Assembly: GCA_033026295.1 (NCBI GenBank)
Contig: CM065170.1
Coordinates: 35,362,496 to 35,426,495, forward strand
Origin: Channa striata
Lineage: Eukaryota; Chordata; Actinopteri; Anabantiformes; Channidae
Direction of reading: 5' to 3'
DNA length: 64,000 nucleotides
Within the stretch, counting starts at the first letter, position 1. Each line of letters begins with the position of its first letter. The translations under genes and the position numbers were made by a program. The notes below the pieces were generated by a model. That model saw only the letters and a program-made list of their open reading frames with translations, had not been told where the DNA came from and did no database searches. Of this stretch, positions 1 through 10,803 are shown piece by piece.

Positions 1-747
1 GGTCTAGCAGACATGTTGTTGGTTTAGATGCCATAATAGTTGAAGTTAGTGCAGCAGGGTCTATGGGCACAAAGCAGTCTAAAAGGGACTGAGGACTTAC
101 TGATGATTCTAATTCTGTTGTATTTGTGGGGAGGTTCTGGTGAATTTTATTTCTAATAGCTATGATTTTGTTTGTGAAGAAGGTCATGAAGTCATTGCTA
201 CATAGCGTTGAGGGAATACTAGTCTCAACTGAACTATGGCTCTTAGTCAGCCTGGCTACAGTGCTGAAAAGAAACCGGGGGTTGTTCTTGTTTTCTTCTA
301 TTAGTGATGAATAATAAGCTGTTCTGGCTTTACGGAGTGCTAATTTGTATAAGTATAAAGTCTTTTTCCAGGCTAGGCGTGATTCTTGTGAATGAGTGGA
401 ACGCCACTTCCTTTCTAGTCTTCGTGACGCCTGCTTTAAATTGCGGGTTTGCGAGCTATACCATGGAGATCGCCTGTTCAGAATTACTGTTTTCTTTTTT
501 AGAGGGGCAACACTATCAAGTATGGAACGTAAAGGTGCTGCATAATTATCAGTAAGGTAATCAACTTGTACAGGAGTACAGTTAATGAGGCTACTCTCAG
601 TTATATCGGTACATGTTGAAGTAAATGATGAAGGGATCATTTCCTTAAATTTGTTCAGTGTTTTCAGATAAACACCTACTGAAGCAAAACTTCTTTCTAG
701 CTGCCGTGTAGTCCAATAAACTAAATTCAAATGTTATTAGGAAATGG

Positions 748-1449
748 TCAGAGAAAACAGAATTGAGTTAATACTGTTAGTTTATCAATTTCAATACCGT
801 ATGCAAGGACAAGGTCTAGGGTGTAACTAAAACAGTGAGTGGGTTCATTTACAATTTGAGAGAAACCAATTGAATGTAATAATGAAGTAAATGCCGTGTT
901 GAGGGAGTTACTGTCAGCATCTACATGAATGTTAAAATCGCCCACTATGACGACTTTATCTGCACTAAGCACTAAGTCGGCTAGAAAATCTGAGAATTCA
1001 GTCAAAAATGCAGAATAAGGGACTGGAGGACGATACACAATAACAAATAGGACTGAATTTTGAGTTTTCCAACTTGGGTGTGAAAGTCTCAAAGTAAGAC
1101 TCTCAAATGAGTTATAACTATGTTTAGGTCTAGGTTCTATCGGTAAGCTTGAGTGATAGATTGCTGCTACTCCTCCACCTCGGCCTGAGCTTCTAGGAAC
1201 ATGATAGTTAATATGACTTGGGGGGGTCGACTCATTTATACTAACATATTCTTCCTTCTGCAACCAGGTTTCAGTGAGACAAAATAAATCGAATTGATGA
1301 TCGCTTATCAAGTCATTTACTAACAGAGATTTAGATGAGAGAGATCTGATATTTAATAATCCACATTTAGGTGTTTTAGTTTTTTGTTCAGTAAGAGGAG
1401 CAGTCCTGATTTTTATTAAGTTATTATGATTAACTCCTCTTGTGATCAT
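748..1449 (-). pseudogene. L2 ORF2 endonuclease domain
   Basis: An open frame of 233 residues carries an APE-like endonuclease: a start resembling GLLNIRSLSSKS, the CLTETWL motif (catalytic Glu), the glycine-rich RSSGRGGGVA, YRPP, and the catalytic VGDFNIHVD. It would nick target DNA for target-primed reverse transcription. The frame breaks near 760-770, where the plus-strand copy at 23.8 kb continues with a Ser-Asp-His motif in frame; a small deletion here moves that motif out of frame. It is therefore part of a dead element. Confidence 0.85.
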
Positions 1450-1491
1450 TTTTAGTTTGTAAAATTTAGTTAATCGGGGAATAGACAGTTT

Positions 1492-2477
1492 CTATAGGAA
1501 TGTGGGAGTTGTGGGGGGGTAACGGCGGTAAGGATACTGCAGAGAGGCGTGTAGGACTGGATCTCTGCGTCCTAGGCTCAACTCTGGATTGTCAATCTTT
1601 TGGTTGTCTAATAAAATCAGCCATATTTTTTGATAAGACAGAGGCACCATCCAAAGTAGGATGGATGCCGTCTCTCCTAATAAGCCTAGGTTTTCCCAAA
1701 AACTTTTCCAATTGTCTATGTAGCCCACATCGCTTGCTGGACACCACCTAGACAGCCAGCGGTTGAATGACGACATGCGGCTATACATGTCGTCACTGAT
1801 CAGATTTGGCAGGGGTCCAGAGAAAACTACGGAGTCCGACATTGTTTTTGCAAAGTTACACACCGATTCAATATTTGTTTTAGTGACCTCCGATTTGCGT
1901 AATCGGGCGTCATTTGTTCCTGCATGAATAATGATCTTACGGTATCTACGTTTATCCTTAGACAGGAGCTTCAAATAGGATTCGATGTCGCCCGCTCTGG
2001 CCCCAGGGTAACATTGACTATGGCGCTGGCGTCTCTAAGTTCACGTTTCTGACTATGGAGTCGCCAATTACCAGAGTTCGTTCCTCAGCGGGTGTGTTGC
2101 TGAGTGGGGAAAATCGATTGGAAACGTGAACCGGCTGGTGGTGAACCTGGGGCGTCTGTTTAGCATTAGATCGCCACGAACCGTCACCCAGCCGGCCTGG
2201 CTTCCCGGCTGCTCGGGTACTGCTGGGGAACAGCTAACAGTGACTAAGCTAACAGTGGCTATGCTAGGTTGGTCCGCACCAGCTACCGGGCCTGACTAGC
2301 TGGATTGTTTGTCATGGTGCGGAGCCAAGCTTCCAATTCAGAGATCCTCGCCTCCAGAGCTGCAATAACCTCACATTTATTACAAGTACCATTATCACTA
2401 AAGGAGGCCGAGGAAAAACTAAACATGTGGCAGACAGAGCAAGTCAGAGGAGAGACAGAAGGAGACGGAGAAGCCAT
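1492..2477 (-). pseudogene. L2 ORF1 with SGNH esterase domain, broken
   Basis: ORF1 starts at 2477 with a cysteine-bearing N-terminus (CSVCHMF, NGTCNKCEV) and a short coiled-coil-like helix. Further downstream on the minus strand a frame ending at 1492 has HAGTND, FSGPLP and YIDNW, the block III and core motifs of SGNH/GDSL hydrolases found in ORF1 of many CR1/L2 LINEs. The final catalytic block (RRDGIHPTLDG) is present near 1655-1695 but in another frame. The reading frame is broken at least twice, so no functional ORF1 protein is expected. Confidence 0.78.
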
Positions 2478-2842
2478 TGCTAGGTGCTAGGCTAGATCGA
2501 TTAGGTTTAGTTAGCGATTAACTAGTTTGTTAAGTTATTTCAGGAGAGAAGGTGTTTGCGTAAACAAATCTTATGCCCAAGTGATGTTTATACACCGATA
2601 AGTCACTGATTAATCTATTTTTACAAACAGGATATGTACCAAAGGCCTATAAGGTAGCTGTAATCAAACCTCTACTTAAAAAAACTTGGTGTTTTAGCCA
2701 GTTACAGACCAATATGTGCACCTGAACACAATGTTCGGCAGCACAGCTAGTAGAACCTTAAAATTTACAAATCCAGCTTTGTCCACTAGGATGAGATCAG
2801 CACTGTGCCCTCTGCTAGGCTGGGAAGATCAGAGAGAGAGAG

Positions 2843-3452
2843 TGTCAGGACCAGTGGCACTAGAATCGTCTGGTGGACTCAAATTACCAATGGTCGGACA
2901 ACACAGAACTGGTTAGAAAAGACTTTATTGAAAATACCAGAGGAATAATGGGAATGCAATGAACCAGAGAAAGCACTGCAGATTGGGGTGGAACTGTGGA
3001 AAGCAGGATGCAGACACCAGCACAATGGGGTAGGAAAGTCCTTGATTACAGTTCAAAGAACATCAAATCCACATTGCAGATAGGCAGGTCAGAACAAGCA
3101 AGCAGGGTCAGGTCCGAATAATCCAACAAACTGAGATAACAAACTAGCCAACAATCCAGGTCCAGAAACGAACAGAAGAGAGATCATACAAACTTACGGA
3201 GCCGGGGTTCAGACAGACAGGGAGGTCCAGAGACAGGTCAGGGTTGTACCGGGTAATCCAACAGTTCAGGCTCAAAAAGGGTTGAAAGCAGCTTCTCAGA
3301 AAGATTAGCAGACAATCTGGCAGAGGACAGAAGGCTGCAGGCCAGATAACAGGTGGAAATGATTAGGTAGATTGCAACACAGGAGGGAGGAGGGGAGCAG
3401 AGACAGGAAATGACCAAATAAGGAAAAAACTGGGAGGCCACAGACCGTGACA
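2843..3452 (-). mobile_element. Gypsy-type solo LTR
   Basis: A 610-base insertion bounded by TGTCA at the left and TGACA at the right. It is flanked by gagag on both sides, compatible with a 5-bp target duplication, although this lies inside a GA repeat. The uninterrupted homologue near 24865-24885 lacks it, showing a clean insertion. Base composition and the GACAGGAAATGA stretch near the right end resemble the element at 62329-63094. Read on the minus strand it looks like the LTRs of fish Ty3/Gypsy elements; no internal region is present. Confidence 0.62.
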
Positions 3453-3488
3453 GAGAGAGATCGAGGAGTTAAACCAGTGTGCCTTTCT

Positions 3489-3531
3489 GATATATATACA
3501 TATACATACATATATACATATACATATATAT
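3489..3531 (+). repeat. TA/CATA microsatellite
   Basis: Alternating TATA and TACATA units immediately precede the first codon of the Rex6-like frame at 3532. The repeat belongs to the end of the L2-derived chimera and is probably the target of the LINE that follows. Confidence 0.85.
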
Positions 3532-6205
3532 ATGGCTAAGATGGACTCTCGGCACCCCCGTGGCCGGTTACCAAGAATACGTGAAGTACCTTCTGAAAGT
3601 CTCCTAGAGGATGTTAATGCAGCACTACAGACAATCCCAACTACGACCATCACTGAAACCAACCAGCTGATATACAGCACAGCAACTGTGATCCTTGAGG
3701 TGCTTGGCTATAAGATCAACACAAGCACAAATAATAAGGTGCACTATCCTCCATGGAAACGGAGGTTGGAGGCTAAGATCAAGGCAACACGGAGAGAAGT
3801 TAGCCAACTATCGGAATTACAGAAAGGCATGATGAAGAAGTACAACCTGCCTGAGAAATACAACAACCTGTCCATACCTGAGGCCCTTGAGACTGCCAAA
3901 CAAAGGCTCACAGCCCTGGCTACCCGGCTGAAGAGATACACCGAGAAGTTGAAACCAGGAGAATAAACAGGATGTTCTCCACTGAGCCATCCAAGGTGTA
4001 CTCACAGTGGCAGGGTAATAACACGAGAGCAGACCCGCCAAGGCTGGAGACTGAAGAATACTGGAAGAACATATGGGAGAAGGAAGCAACACATAACAGC
4101 AATGCCCAATGGCTGGTGGACTTGAGAGCAGACCACAGCAACCTTCCTGAACAAGATCCAGTAACCATCACAATGGCAGACATCCAAGAGAGGGTCTCAG
4201 GCATGAAGAACTGGACAGCACCAGGGCCTGACATGATCCATGCCTACTGGCTAAAGAAGCTAACTTCCCTTCATGAGCGACTGGCGGCACAAATGAACAC
4301 ACTAATAGTGGATGGAACCCACCCTGAATGGCTAACGGAAGGACGAACAGTACTGATCGTGAAGGACCCCCAGAAGGGAGCAGTCCCATCCAACTACCGC
4401 CCAATAACCTGCCTCTGCACAACATGGAAGCTCCTGTCGGGCATCATAGCGGCTAAGATGACCAAGCACGTGGATCAATACATGAGCAAAGCACAGAAAG
4501 GAATTGGTAGTAACACCAGAGGAGCCAAGCACCAGCTCCTGGTAGATAAAGCGGTCACCCGAGACTGCAAGACCAGACATACCAACCTGTGCACTGCCTG
4601 GATTGACTACAAGAAAGCCTACGACTCGATGCCGCACACATGGATCATGGAATGCTTAGAACTGTACAAGATCAACAGGAGTCTAAGAGCCTTCATCCAG
4701 AACTCAATGGGAAGGTGGAAAACAACGCTAGAGGCCAACTTCCAGCCAATTGCCCAAGTCAACATCAAGTGCGGCATATACCAAGGAGATGCTCTGTCCC
4801 CGCTGCTGTTCTGCATAGGCCTGAACCCCTCAGCCAGATCATCGCCAAGAGTGGCTACGGATATCGACTACGCAATGGAGCAACCGTCAGCCACCTCCTC
4901 TACATGGATGACATCAAGCTGTATGCCAGAAGCGAACGAGACATCGACTCGCTGATACATACCACCAGGATATACAGCCAAGACATCGGAATGTCATTCG
5001 GACTGGACAAGTGTGGCCGGATGGTTGCGAGGAGAGGAAAGGTAGTCAGAACTGAGGGGATTGTACTACCAGAAGGCAAGATAGCAGATGTGGAAGACAG
5101 CTACAAGTACCTTGGGATCCCGCAGGCAAATGGTAACCACGAAGAGGCCGCAAGGAAAGCAGCGACCACCAAGTACCTCCAGAGAGTAAGGCAAGTCCTG
5201 AGAAGTCAGCTGAATGGGAAGAACAAGGTCCGGGCGATCAACACCTACGCCCTCCCGGTCATCAGGTACCCAGCTGGCATAATAAGCTGGCCAAAGGAGG
5301 AGATGGAAGCCACTGACATCAAGACAAGGAAGCTCCTTACAATGCATGGAGGGTTTCACCCCAAATCCAGCACCCTGAGACTGTACGCTAAGCGCAAGGA
5401 AGGAGGCCGAGGACTAGTGAGCGTCAGAGCCACTATCCAGGATGAAACAACTAAGCTCCGTGAATACATCAGGAAGATGGCCCCAAGTGATGACGTGCTT
5501 AGTGAATACCTCAGGCAGCAGAAACCAGAGGAGGAGCAAGGACAGGAAGAGCAGGATCCATCATGGAAGGACAAACCCCTGCACGGTATGTATCACCGGC
5601 AGATAGAAGAAGTGGCTGACATTGAAAAATCCTACCAGTGGCTGGACAAAGCTGGACTGAAAGACAGCACAGAGGCACTAATCCTAGCAGCACAGGAGCA
5701 GGCTCTGAGAACAAGATCAATAGAGGCTGGGATCTACCATACCAGGCAAGACCCCAGGTGCAGGCTGTGCAAAGATGCCCCTGAGACAATCCAGCACATA
5801 ACAGCGGGGTGCAAGATGCTAGCAGGCAGGGCATACATGGAACGCCATAACCAAGTGGCTGGCATAGTACACAGGAACATCTGTGCCGAGCACGGACTGG
5901 AAGTCCCGAAGTCACGATGGGACACACCTCCAAAGGTGGTTGAGAATGACAGAGCTAAGATCCTGTGGGACTTCCAGATACAGACTGACAAACTGGTAAT
6001 GGCCAACCAACCGGACATAGTAGTTGTGGACAAACAGGAGAACAAGGCTGTAGTGATAGATGTAGCAATCCCGAGCGATAGCAACATCAGGAAGAAGGAA
6101 CACGAGAAACTTGAGAAATACCAAGGGCTGAAAGAGGAGATAGAAAAGATGTGGAAGGTGAAGGCACAAGTGGTGCCTGCGGTGATAGGAACCCTGGGGC
6201 TGTGA
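3532..6205 (+). pseudogene. Rex6-like RT plus restriction-like endonuclease, two frameshifts
   Basis: Three overlapping frames make up one protein of about 890 residues. A 1-base loss near 3943 breaks the first join and a second near 4830 (in a run of C's) breaks the middle of the RT. Visible motifs: APGPDMIHAYWLKK and NYRPITCL (RT fingers), IDYKKAYDSMPH (motif A), GIYQGDALSPLLFC (motif B), YMDDIKLYA (motif C). The C-terminus has CRLCKDAPETIQHITAGC followed by PDIVVVDKQ and KAVVIDVAIP, the Cys-rich motif and PD-(D/E)xK-like nuclease core. Only two single-base lesions and no internal stops within blocks suggest a recent insertion. Confidence 0.85.
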
Positions 6206-6390
6206 CCCCAAACTGGGAGAGTGGCTCCAGCAGATCCCAGGAACAACATCTGAGATCTCTGTCCAGAAGAGCGCAGTCCTAGGAACAGCTAAGAGATCAT
6301 GCAGGACCCTCAAGCTCCCAGGCCTCTGGTAGAGGACCCGAGCTTGAAGGAAGAAGTAAGACCGCCCCAAAGAGAAGGGGCGAGTGGGGA
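3532..6390 (+). mobile_element. Rex6/R4-clade LINE with restriction-like endonuclease
   Basis: Coding sequence runs from 3532 to 6205, followed by an approximately 185-base 3' UTR that ends in T's and a TA repeat. The single-ORF arrangement, with reverse transcriptase followed by a C-terminal Cys-His motif and a restriction-like nuclease instead of an N-terminal APE domain, places it in the R2/R4 group. The sequence best fits the teleost Rex6/Dong branch. The 5' end is truncated directly at a TA microsatellite and the 3' end abuts another, consistent with insertion into simple repeats. It is the best preserved LINE in the window. Confidence 0.85.
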
Positions 6391-6396
6391 ATTTTT

Positions 6397-6398
6397 TT

Positions 6399-6447
<49 letters not shown>

Positions 6448-6513
6448 AATACATACATATATACATACATATACATATATATATATACATATACATATAT
6501 ACATATATATATT
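6397..6513. repeat. (TA)n(CA)n(TACA)n compound microsatellite
   Basis: About 115 bases of TA, then CA, then TACATA units follow directly on the T-rich 3' end of the Rex6-like LINE. It mirrors the TA-rich repeat at its 5' end, so the element sits inside one simple repeat. Confidence 0.9.
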
Positions 6514-6519
6514 GTAGGA

Positions 6520-7030
6520 GCAGATTATTATCCGTGCACCAAACCTCCTCCCTGTAGGCAGTCTCATCGTTGTTGTTGATGAGACCGATCACTGTTGTAT
6601 CGTCTGCAAACTTCATGATGGTGTTAGATCCATGCATGGGCTTGCAGTCGTTGAGGAGAGAGTAGAGCAAAGGGCTCAGCACACAGCCCTGTGGTATACC
6701 AGTGTTGAGCGTGACAGTGGTGGAACAGAGGTTGTCTGACCTAACATGCTGACGTCTATTGGTCCATGATCCAATTGCAGAGTAATACGTTAATGTCCAG
6801 GTCTCTGAGTTTGATAATTAACTTAGAGGGTATTACAGTGTTGAATGCTGAGCTGAAGTCAACAAACAGCATTTATACATAAGGGTTCCTGTTGACCAGG
6901 TGTGTGAGCACAGAGTGCAGTGCAATGGAGACTGCATCCTCTGTGCTCCTATTGCACCGGTAGGCAAACTGGTGTGGATCTAGTGTGAGCGGGAGAGAGT
7001 CCTTCAGAGTCTCTTGCTGTGGTTGATGAG
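6520..7030 (-). mobile_element. CR1/Rex1-like LINE RT fragment
   Basis: The minus strand reads MLSPLLYSLLNDCKPMHG and KFADDTTVIGLINNNDETAY, the RT motifs B and C (ADD) of the same family as the plus-strand element at 12150-15454, which matches over most of this length. It covers only the palm region. The 5' side runs to about 7030 and the 3' side ends at the microsatellite. Confidence 0.82.
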
Positions 7031-8500
7031 GAGTCGAATCTCATCGTTACTTATAAGTAGCTACATTCTTTTCATGATGAATATAGTTTTTTTGTAGGAT
7101 GTACTTTGTTCGTCTGTTAGTCTGATTCAGTAGATTTCAAAAAGCAATAGAGTAAATCCTCTAAAATGGCAATGCAACATAAACAATAATACAAATTGTG
7201 GTAAGGGTTTAACAGCTTGGAACAGATTATTTCCAGACCTGTGGGGAGTGTTTTGAATCGCTGGTGTTTGAATCGACACTACTACTATATAGTTTTTACC
7301 TACTATTCAATGTAGGGGTGAAAAAAAAAACAGTGAGAATTAAACATTATTGTGTTTTATTGTTGACCAGACATGTTTGCCATGGGATCAGAGTGAAACT
7401 ACAGACTACGAGGACTTCCTGTAGTCTGGCTGGAGACGGTGAAAGCCTCCCTGGCAGAGCTGCTGTTCCCAAAATGCTTAAGATGTGTCCGCCAAGTCCC
7501 ACCAGTTGTGAGACACAAAATTAGTGTTATCAATAAAAAAACTACAACTAAAACTCTGTTGTTATATTGCCACTGATGTTGTGGTCGTACAGCAAACTAA
7601 ACTTACGGGTGTCGGTAAAATATGAAATATGTACTAATGCAATTAACGTATCTGTTCAGAACTTCACTCAGCCGGTAGATTGTTACAGTAGTTGGCAGAT
7701 ACATGTAGTTAATGCAGCAAATATTTCCCCTTGAAGTTGATCATATTTAGATTTTTATTTCATACTGTTCAGCAGTTTTACCTGCTTAGTCACTTGTTGC
7801 TATAACTGTATTGTAGCAATAGCAGCAGCTACTGTGGGAGGTGGAGCTAGAGCTTAAGCTAACCTAGGCTAGACTGGTGCAGCTAACTGTGGCTAGCTGA
7901 GTTGCTAGCGGCTAACCCGGAAGTGGAACTGAGAACACTCGTGTCCCTTACACTGCACGACCAACCAGTGTCTCAAAGTGGCTGAGTGAGTGTGTGTTCT
8001 CCTTCACAGCCGGTTGTAAAGGAGCAGCCTTAAACTTCTCGTCTGTGTTCGCTCATTGTCGTTATACAGGCTCACGCTAACACTAAAGCTAGTATCATAT
8101 GCACGTTCTCGTAGGCGTTCTGCCCACCCCCCATTACGTGATTGGTCTGCATGAATCCTATTCGCTGGTGAATTTTGACAGGTTTGTCTCAGGTTATTTA
8201 TGAAAGCGAGCGCAGAAGTTTTATAAGTGAGCAGCAGTAGCTGAAAGCGACGAGGAGGTTGTGAAGGTGAGCAAGGGAAATCTGAGAGACGCATACAGTT
8301 CAGATTGTGAGCAAGAACATTTTCAGTGCAAAGGCAAAAATTCTGAAAAATCATCAAGTATGCTCTTAAATTGAAAACTAAATTGTAATTTATGAAAGGG
8401 AAATCATTCCATAGACAGGAGGAACGAGGTGTCAAATGACTGACCGTGTGGTTTCTGGCTCCACATGCTGACCCTGATCCTATGAAGTGACTGTGCTGCA
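7031..8500. other. No recognisable gene; decayed upstream part of Ig remnant
   Basis: I find no convincing exon here. The stretch around 7840-7930 contains repeated GCTAAC/GCTAGC words like those seen near fish CpG-rich promoters, and 8000-8430 has an open minus-strand frame without recognisable motifs. Since downstream exons (8502 onward) are remnants of Ig receptor genes, this may hold a fully decayed V exon, but nothing supports that directly. Confidence 0.4.
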
Positions 8501-8501
8501 G

Positions 8502-8593
8502 GTCTGATCCTGGTGCCGCTTGTGGTGAAGCAGGTGAAAAAGAAGAAGAAGCAGCAGATTAATGAGCAGCTGAACCAGCCAGAAACTGAGCAG
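8502..8593 (+). pseudogene. Ig receptor TM-end/cytoplasmic tail exon (orphan)
   Basis: After an acceptor (tgctgcag) comes a phase-1 exon whose frame reads LILVPLVVKQVKKKKK and then QQINEQLNQPETEQ, followed by a gtaaat donor. It is plainly homologous to the tail exon at 63742 (LILVQFCVNKKKKKKK). It encodes the cytoplasmic side of a transmembrane helix and a lysine-rich stop-transfer tail. No V exon or TM exon lies in place upstream, so it is an orphan of a duplicated receptor. Confidence 0.72.
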
Positions 8594-8979
8594 GTAAATG
8601 AGCAACTGTGACAGTTAGAAAACTACTGATCGTCACAACTAGGAAAATCCTCCAGGAACCAGCTGACTAAGAAAAGTAGTGGTAAGTGTGAGCAGTTGAT
8701 CAGGTCTGAGGACAGGACGAGGAAGTTACAGCAGACACAAGAACAAAATGGTCACAAGTGAACAGACACAGGAGCAGAAGACATGTACAGGACAACTGGT
8801 CCTTGCTGTTACTTATACCAGTAGTACCGTTATTACTGCTGTCACTGCCGTTACTACAACTTCTGCTTCCTTCATACGTCGTTATTTCTGCCACTGCTGA
8901 ACACATTTCAATAAGCTTGTATCACTCTTCTTCTTCTTCTTCTTCTACTCCCGCTAACAGGGCGGTCTCCTGTTGTGTG

Positions 8980-9340
8980 TCTCAGTGTGAGCAGAGGCAG
9001 GTCTCCTCCTCCTGAGCTTGGATCAACAAAACATTTCTTCAAACCTGATAATGATCCTCCACAAGGAAGCGATTGTAGTATTTTTAAGGATGTGTGGACC
9101 TCAGGGTTTCTCAGAGGATTTGTGGATCCTTCAACTTGCTCTTCATGTTCCGACTCCATCTCTGTACATGACGAACTGTGTGATATTTCATGTACTTTGT
9201 TCAGTGAGGTTGCACATGTTTTTAGTGTTGGGGCCAAACACACCTGCTGCATCCACATCCTGTTTCTGACAATAAGGATCATCTTGTATCTGATTGGGGG
9301 AAGGTCGTTCAAAGCCCCTTTGTGAAGCTTTTGTGTTTTG
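8980..9340 (+). pseudogene. Decayed last exon/3' UTR of an Ig receptor
   Basis: The stretch around 8990-9060 (gctcctgagcttggatcaac-like, then aaacctgat) is similar in order and wording to the last coding exon and 3' UTR at 50973-51065. The preceding intron-like TTC repeat and TACT-rich sequence also resemble 50750-50960. No stable reading frame remains. Confidence 0.45.
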
Positions 9341-9570
9341 TCTTTATTGACTTGTAAAATAAAATGTCTCACCGCATCTTCCTTTACACTTACTAAAAAA
9401 ACAACAAAACAAACCTTCTGCCCTTTCTTGTACTTGCATCTCATGAAAAGGAAACACTTCTCTGATAGCACTTTGCTTTGATGTTTTCTCCTTGACTGAG
9501 GTTTTTGGTGCCTTGTACTTGTAAGGACAAAAGCGTCTGACAAATAACTAAATGTAAATGTAAATGTTTT

Positions 9571-9620
9571 AACGGGTTCGTTTCCTCCATCATCAACGCC
9601 GTCCTCAATGGCGCTGATTA
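9571..9620 (+). pseudogene. Ig receptor transmembrane exon remnant
   Basis: The bases around 9578-9615 read FVSSIINAVLN, matching the transmembrane part of the exon at 55943-56076 (SSIINAILNATAI). The 5' half of the exon with the stalk is lost and no donor is preserved. Confidence 0.55.
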
Positions 9621-9659
9621 CACTCAAGGTGTTTGCAACCAGTGGTTTTCAATTACTCC

Positions 9660-10020
9660 ATGACAGAACCAGAAGGCTGGGTGTTTAACCTTCTAGGACA
9701 GGAAGTGGAAAGAGGGAACCTACAAAATAAGAGTAACACAAGAGAGGGTTTGACACAGACAGGGGAGGCCAGACAACAAAAACAAAGTAAAGTTTAAGGT
9801 AGTGACATTTGTCCATTCCATTTTTATATTCTATTGTTTTGTATGTTTGAACATAGCACCTCTTTTATTGATAATGTGGCAGCTGTCAGGACTTTCCAAA
9901 CCACAATCTCACCTTGGACACCAAAATGGATAGAGCCGGCTCTGTCTCCTGCAGTATAAATACTATAGTACCTTAAGTTGTGTCAGTGTGCTGGTAAAGT
10001 AATTGAACTGAGGCTCTGCT
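9660..10020. other. Intronic or intergenic, no gene seen
   Basis: About 360 bases between two Ig receptor exon remnants. I see no exon, repeat or RNA gene; it is probably residual intron. Confidence 0.4.
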
Positions 10021-10024
10021 GCAG

Positions 10025-10107
10025 GTTTCTGTTGTTTGGGGCTGATGATCAAGATGAAGAAAAAGAAGAAAAACGACCTTTCACCTTTCACTCTGGTGAC
10101 GGTGCAG
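10025..10107 (+). pseudogene. Ig receptor cytoplasmic tail exon (ITIM-type), orphan
   Basis: Preceded by ctgctgcag and followed by gtaaac, this 83-base exon has phases 1 and 0, the same as the tail exons at 50294 and 56146. The frame is open: CCLGLMIKMKKKKKND then LSPFTLVTVQ. In the paralogues the next exon supplies TyrGln to make an ITIM; here the corresponding acceptor near 10241 has changed (tttcac instead of tttcag) and the ERV begins directly after it. It is a relic exon. Confidence 0.7.
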
Positions 10108-10298
10108 GTAAACACAATGCTGAAGTTACTAATGGTGCTACTAGTTACTGCTACTACCACTACACTTGCAATACTACATGTCTTTATGTATGTACCTGCT
10201 GCTAAATCATACTGAGCAGTGCTGCTCCCTCTGTGCATTTCACTGCCAGGAGTTTAAGGGCTCAGAGTTCAGTAGTTTTTGATTTCTCCATGCCAAAT

Positions 10299-10316
10299 TG
10301 GTGGCAGCGGTGGGAT
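10299..10316 (+). other. Retroviral primer binding site, tRNA-Leu type
   Basis: TGGTGGCAGCGGTGGGAT is complementary to the 3' end (including CCA) of a vertebrate tRNA-Leu of the AAG type as I recall it, and sits ahead of the pol remnants in the proper position. It primes minus-strand DNA synthesis in retroviruses. The sequence just before it would be the end of a 5' LTR, but is instead Ig-gene-like, so that LTR is lost or very short. Confidence 0.75.
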
Positions 10317-10803
10317 CTGCCGAACATCACACCCTGGAAGATAAAGAAATGAAATTCCAGCCTCAACCTCTGCTAAAAGAACAAGCATCTTTCCTATCAG
10401 AAACAGAGACAGGAACCATACCTGCACTGAAAGTGCGCCTGTATTTTTATGGGCAAAACACAAATATGATGTAGGTTTCATAAGAAATTCTAACACCAAA
10501 GTCCTCTCACAGGCCCAGCAAACGTCAGTACCCATTGGAACGAGAGGCCATTGATGGAATTACACTAGTGTTTGAGTCTCTTAGAGATGCAGGTGTAAGA
10601 GTTCCCTGTGACTCTAGTCCGTGCAACATGACAACATGACGAAGTTGCTTGAACTCCAGAAGCAGACGAAGCTTTTGTTGATATGAAACTTGTCTTGCAG
10701 TCTGCTCCCACTCTTGGTCTGCCTGATCCTACTCAGCCTTTTGTGCAAACTGTTGAGGAGAAAATAAAACCTTGATCCGGTTGCTGCAGGTCTTCCTCGC
10801 TGA

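Larger units (their letters stand above)
1..2590 (-). mobile_element. L2-clade LINE, minus strand, 3' part cut by window edge
   Basis: Read on the minus strand this gives an ORF1 with a zinc-finger-like N-terminus and an SGNH esterase domain, then an APE-type endonuclease, then the start of a reverse transcriptase running off base 1. The second, plus-strand copy at 22978-24900 has closely similar endonuclease and linker sequence, which confirms the family. Order and domains fit the L2/CR1 group abundant in fish. It is head-to-head with the plus-strand L2 fragment that begins near 2607. Several frameshifts make it inactive. Confidence 0.88.
2607..3535 (+). mobile_element. L2 fragment (RT start) ending in TA repeat, split by an LTR
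   Basis: From about 2607 the plus strand encodes the beginning of an L2 reverse transcriptase (GYVPKAYKVAVIKPLLKK), then changes abruptly into sequence unlike other L2 copies, a GA-rich tract and a TATACA repeat. The copy at 24650-24953 has the same break point and the same following sequence, so the chimera existed before it was copied or duplicated. Here it is interrupted by a 610-base LTR at 2843-3452. Confidence 0.7.

Noticed and set aside
3363..3680. Minus-strand frame of about 105 residues over the LTR end and microsatellite
   Set aside because: It passes through the TA repeat (Ile-Tyr-Ile-Cys runs) and the start of the Rex6 frame on the other strand; no motifs, clearly a shadow.
5912..6682. 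Long minus-strand frame opposite the Rex6 C-terminus
   Set aside because: Only its first part (the LINE RT fragment at 6520-6682) is real; the rest reads through the microsatellite and the antisense of the Rex6 nuclease.
8908..9627. Minus-strand frame of 239 residues
   Set aside because: It covers remnants of plus-strand Ig exons (last exon and TM) and has no recognisable domain; likely a chance frame.
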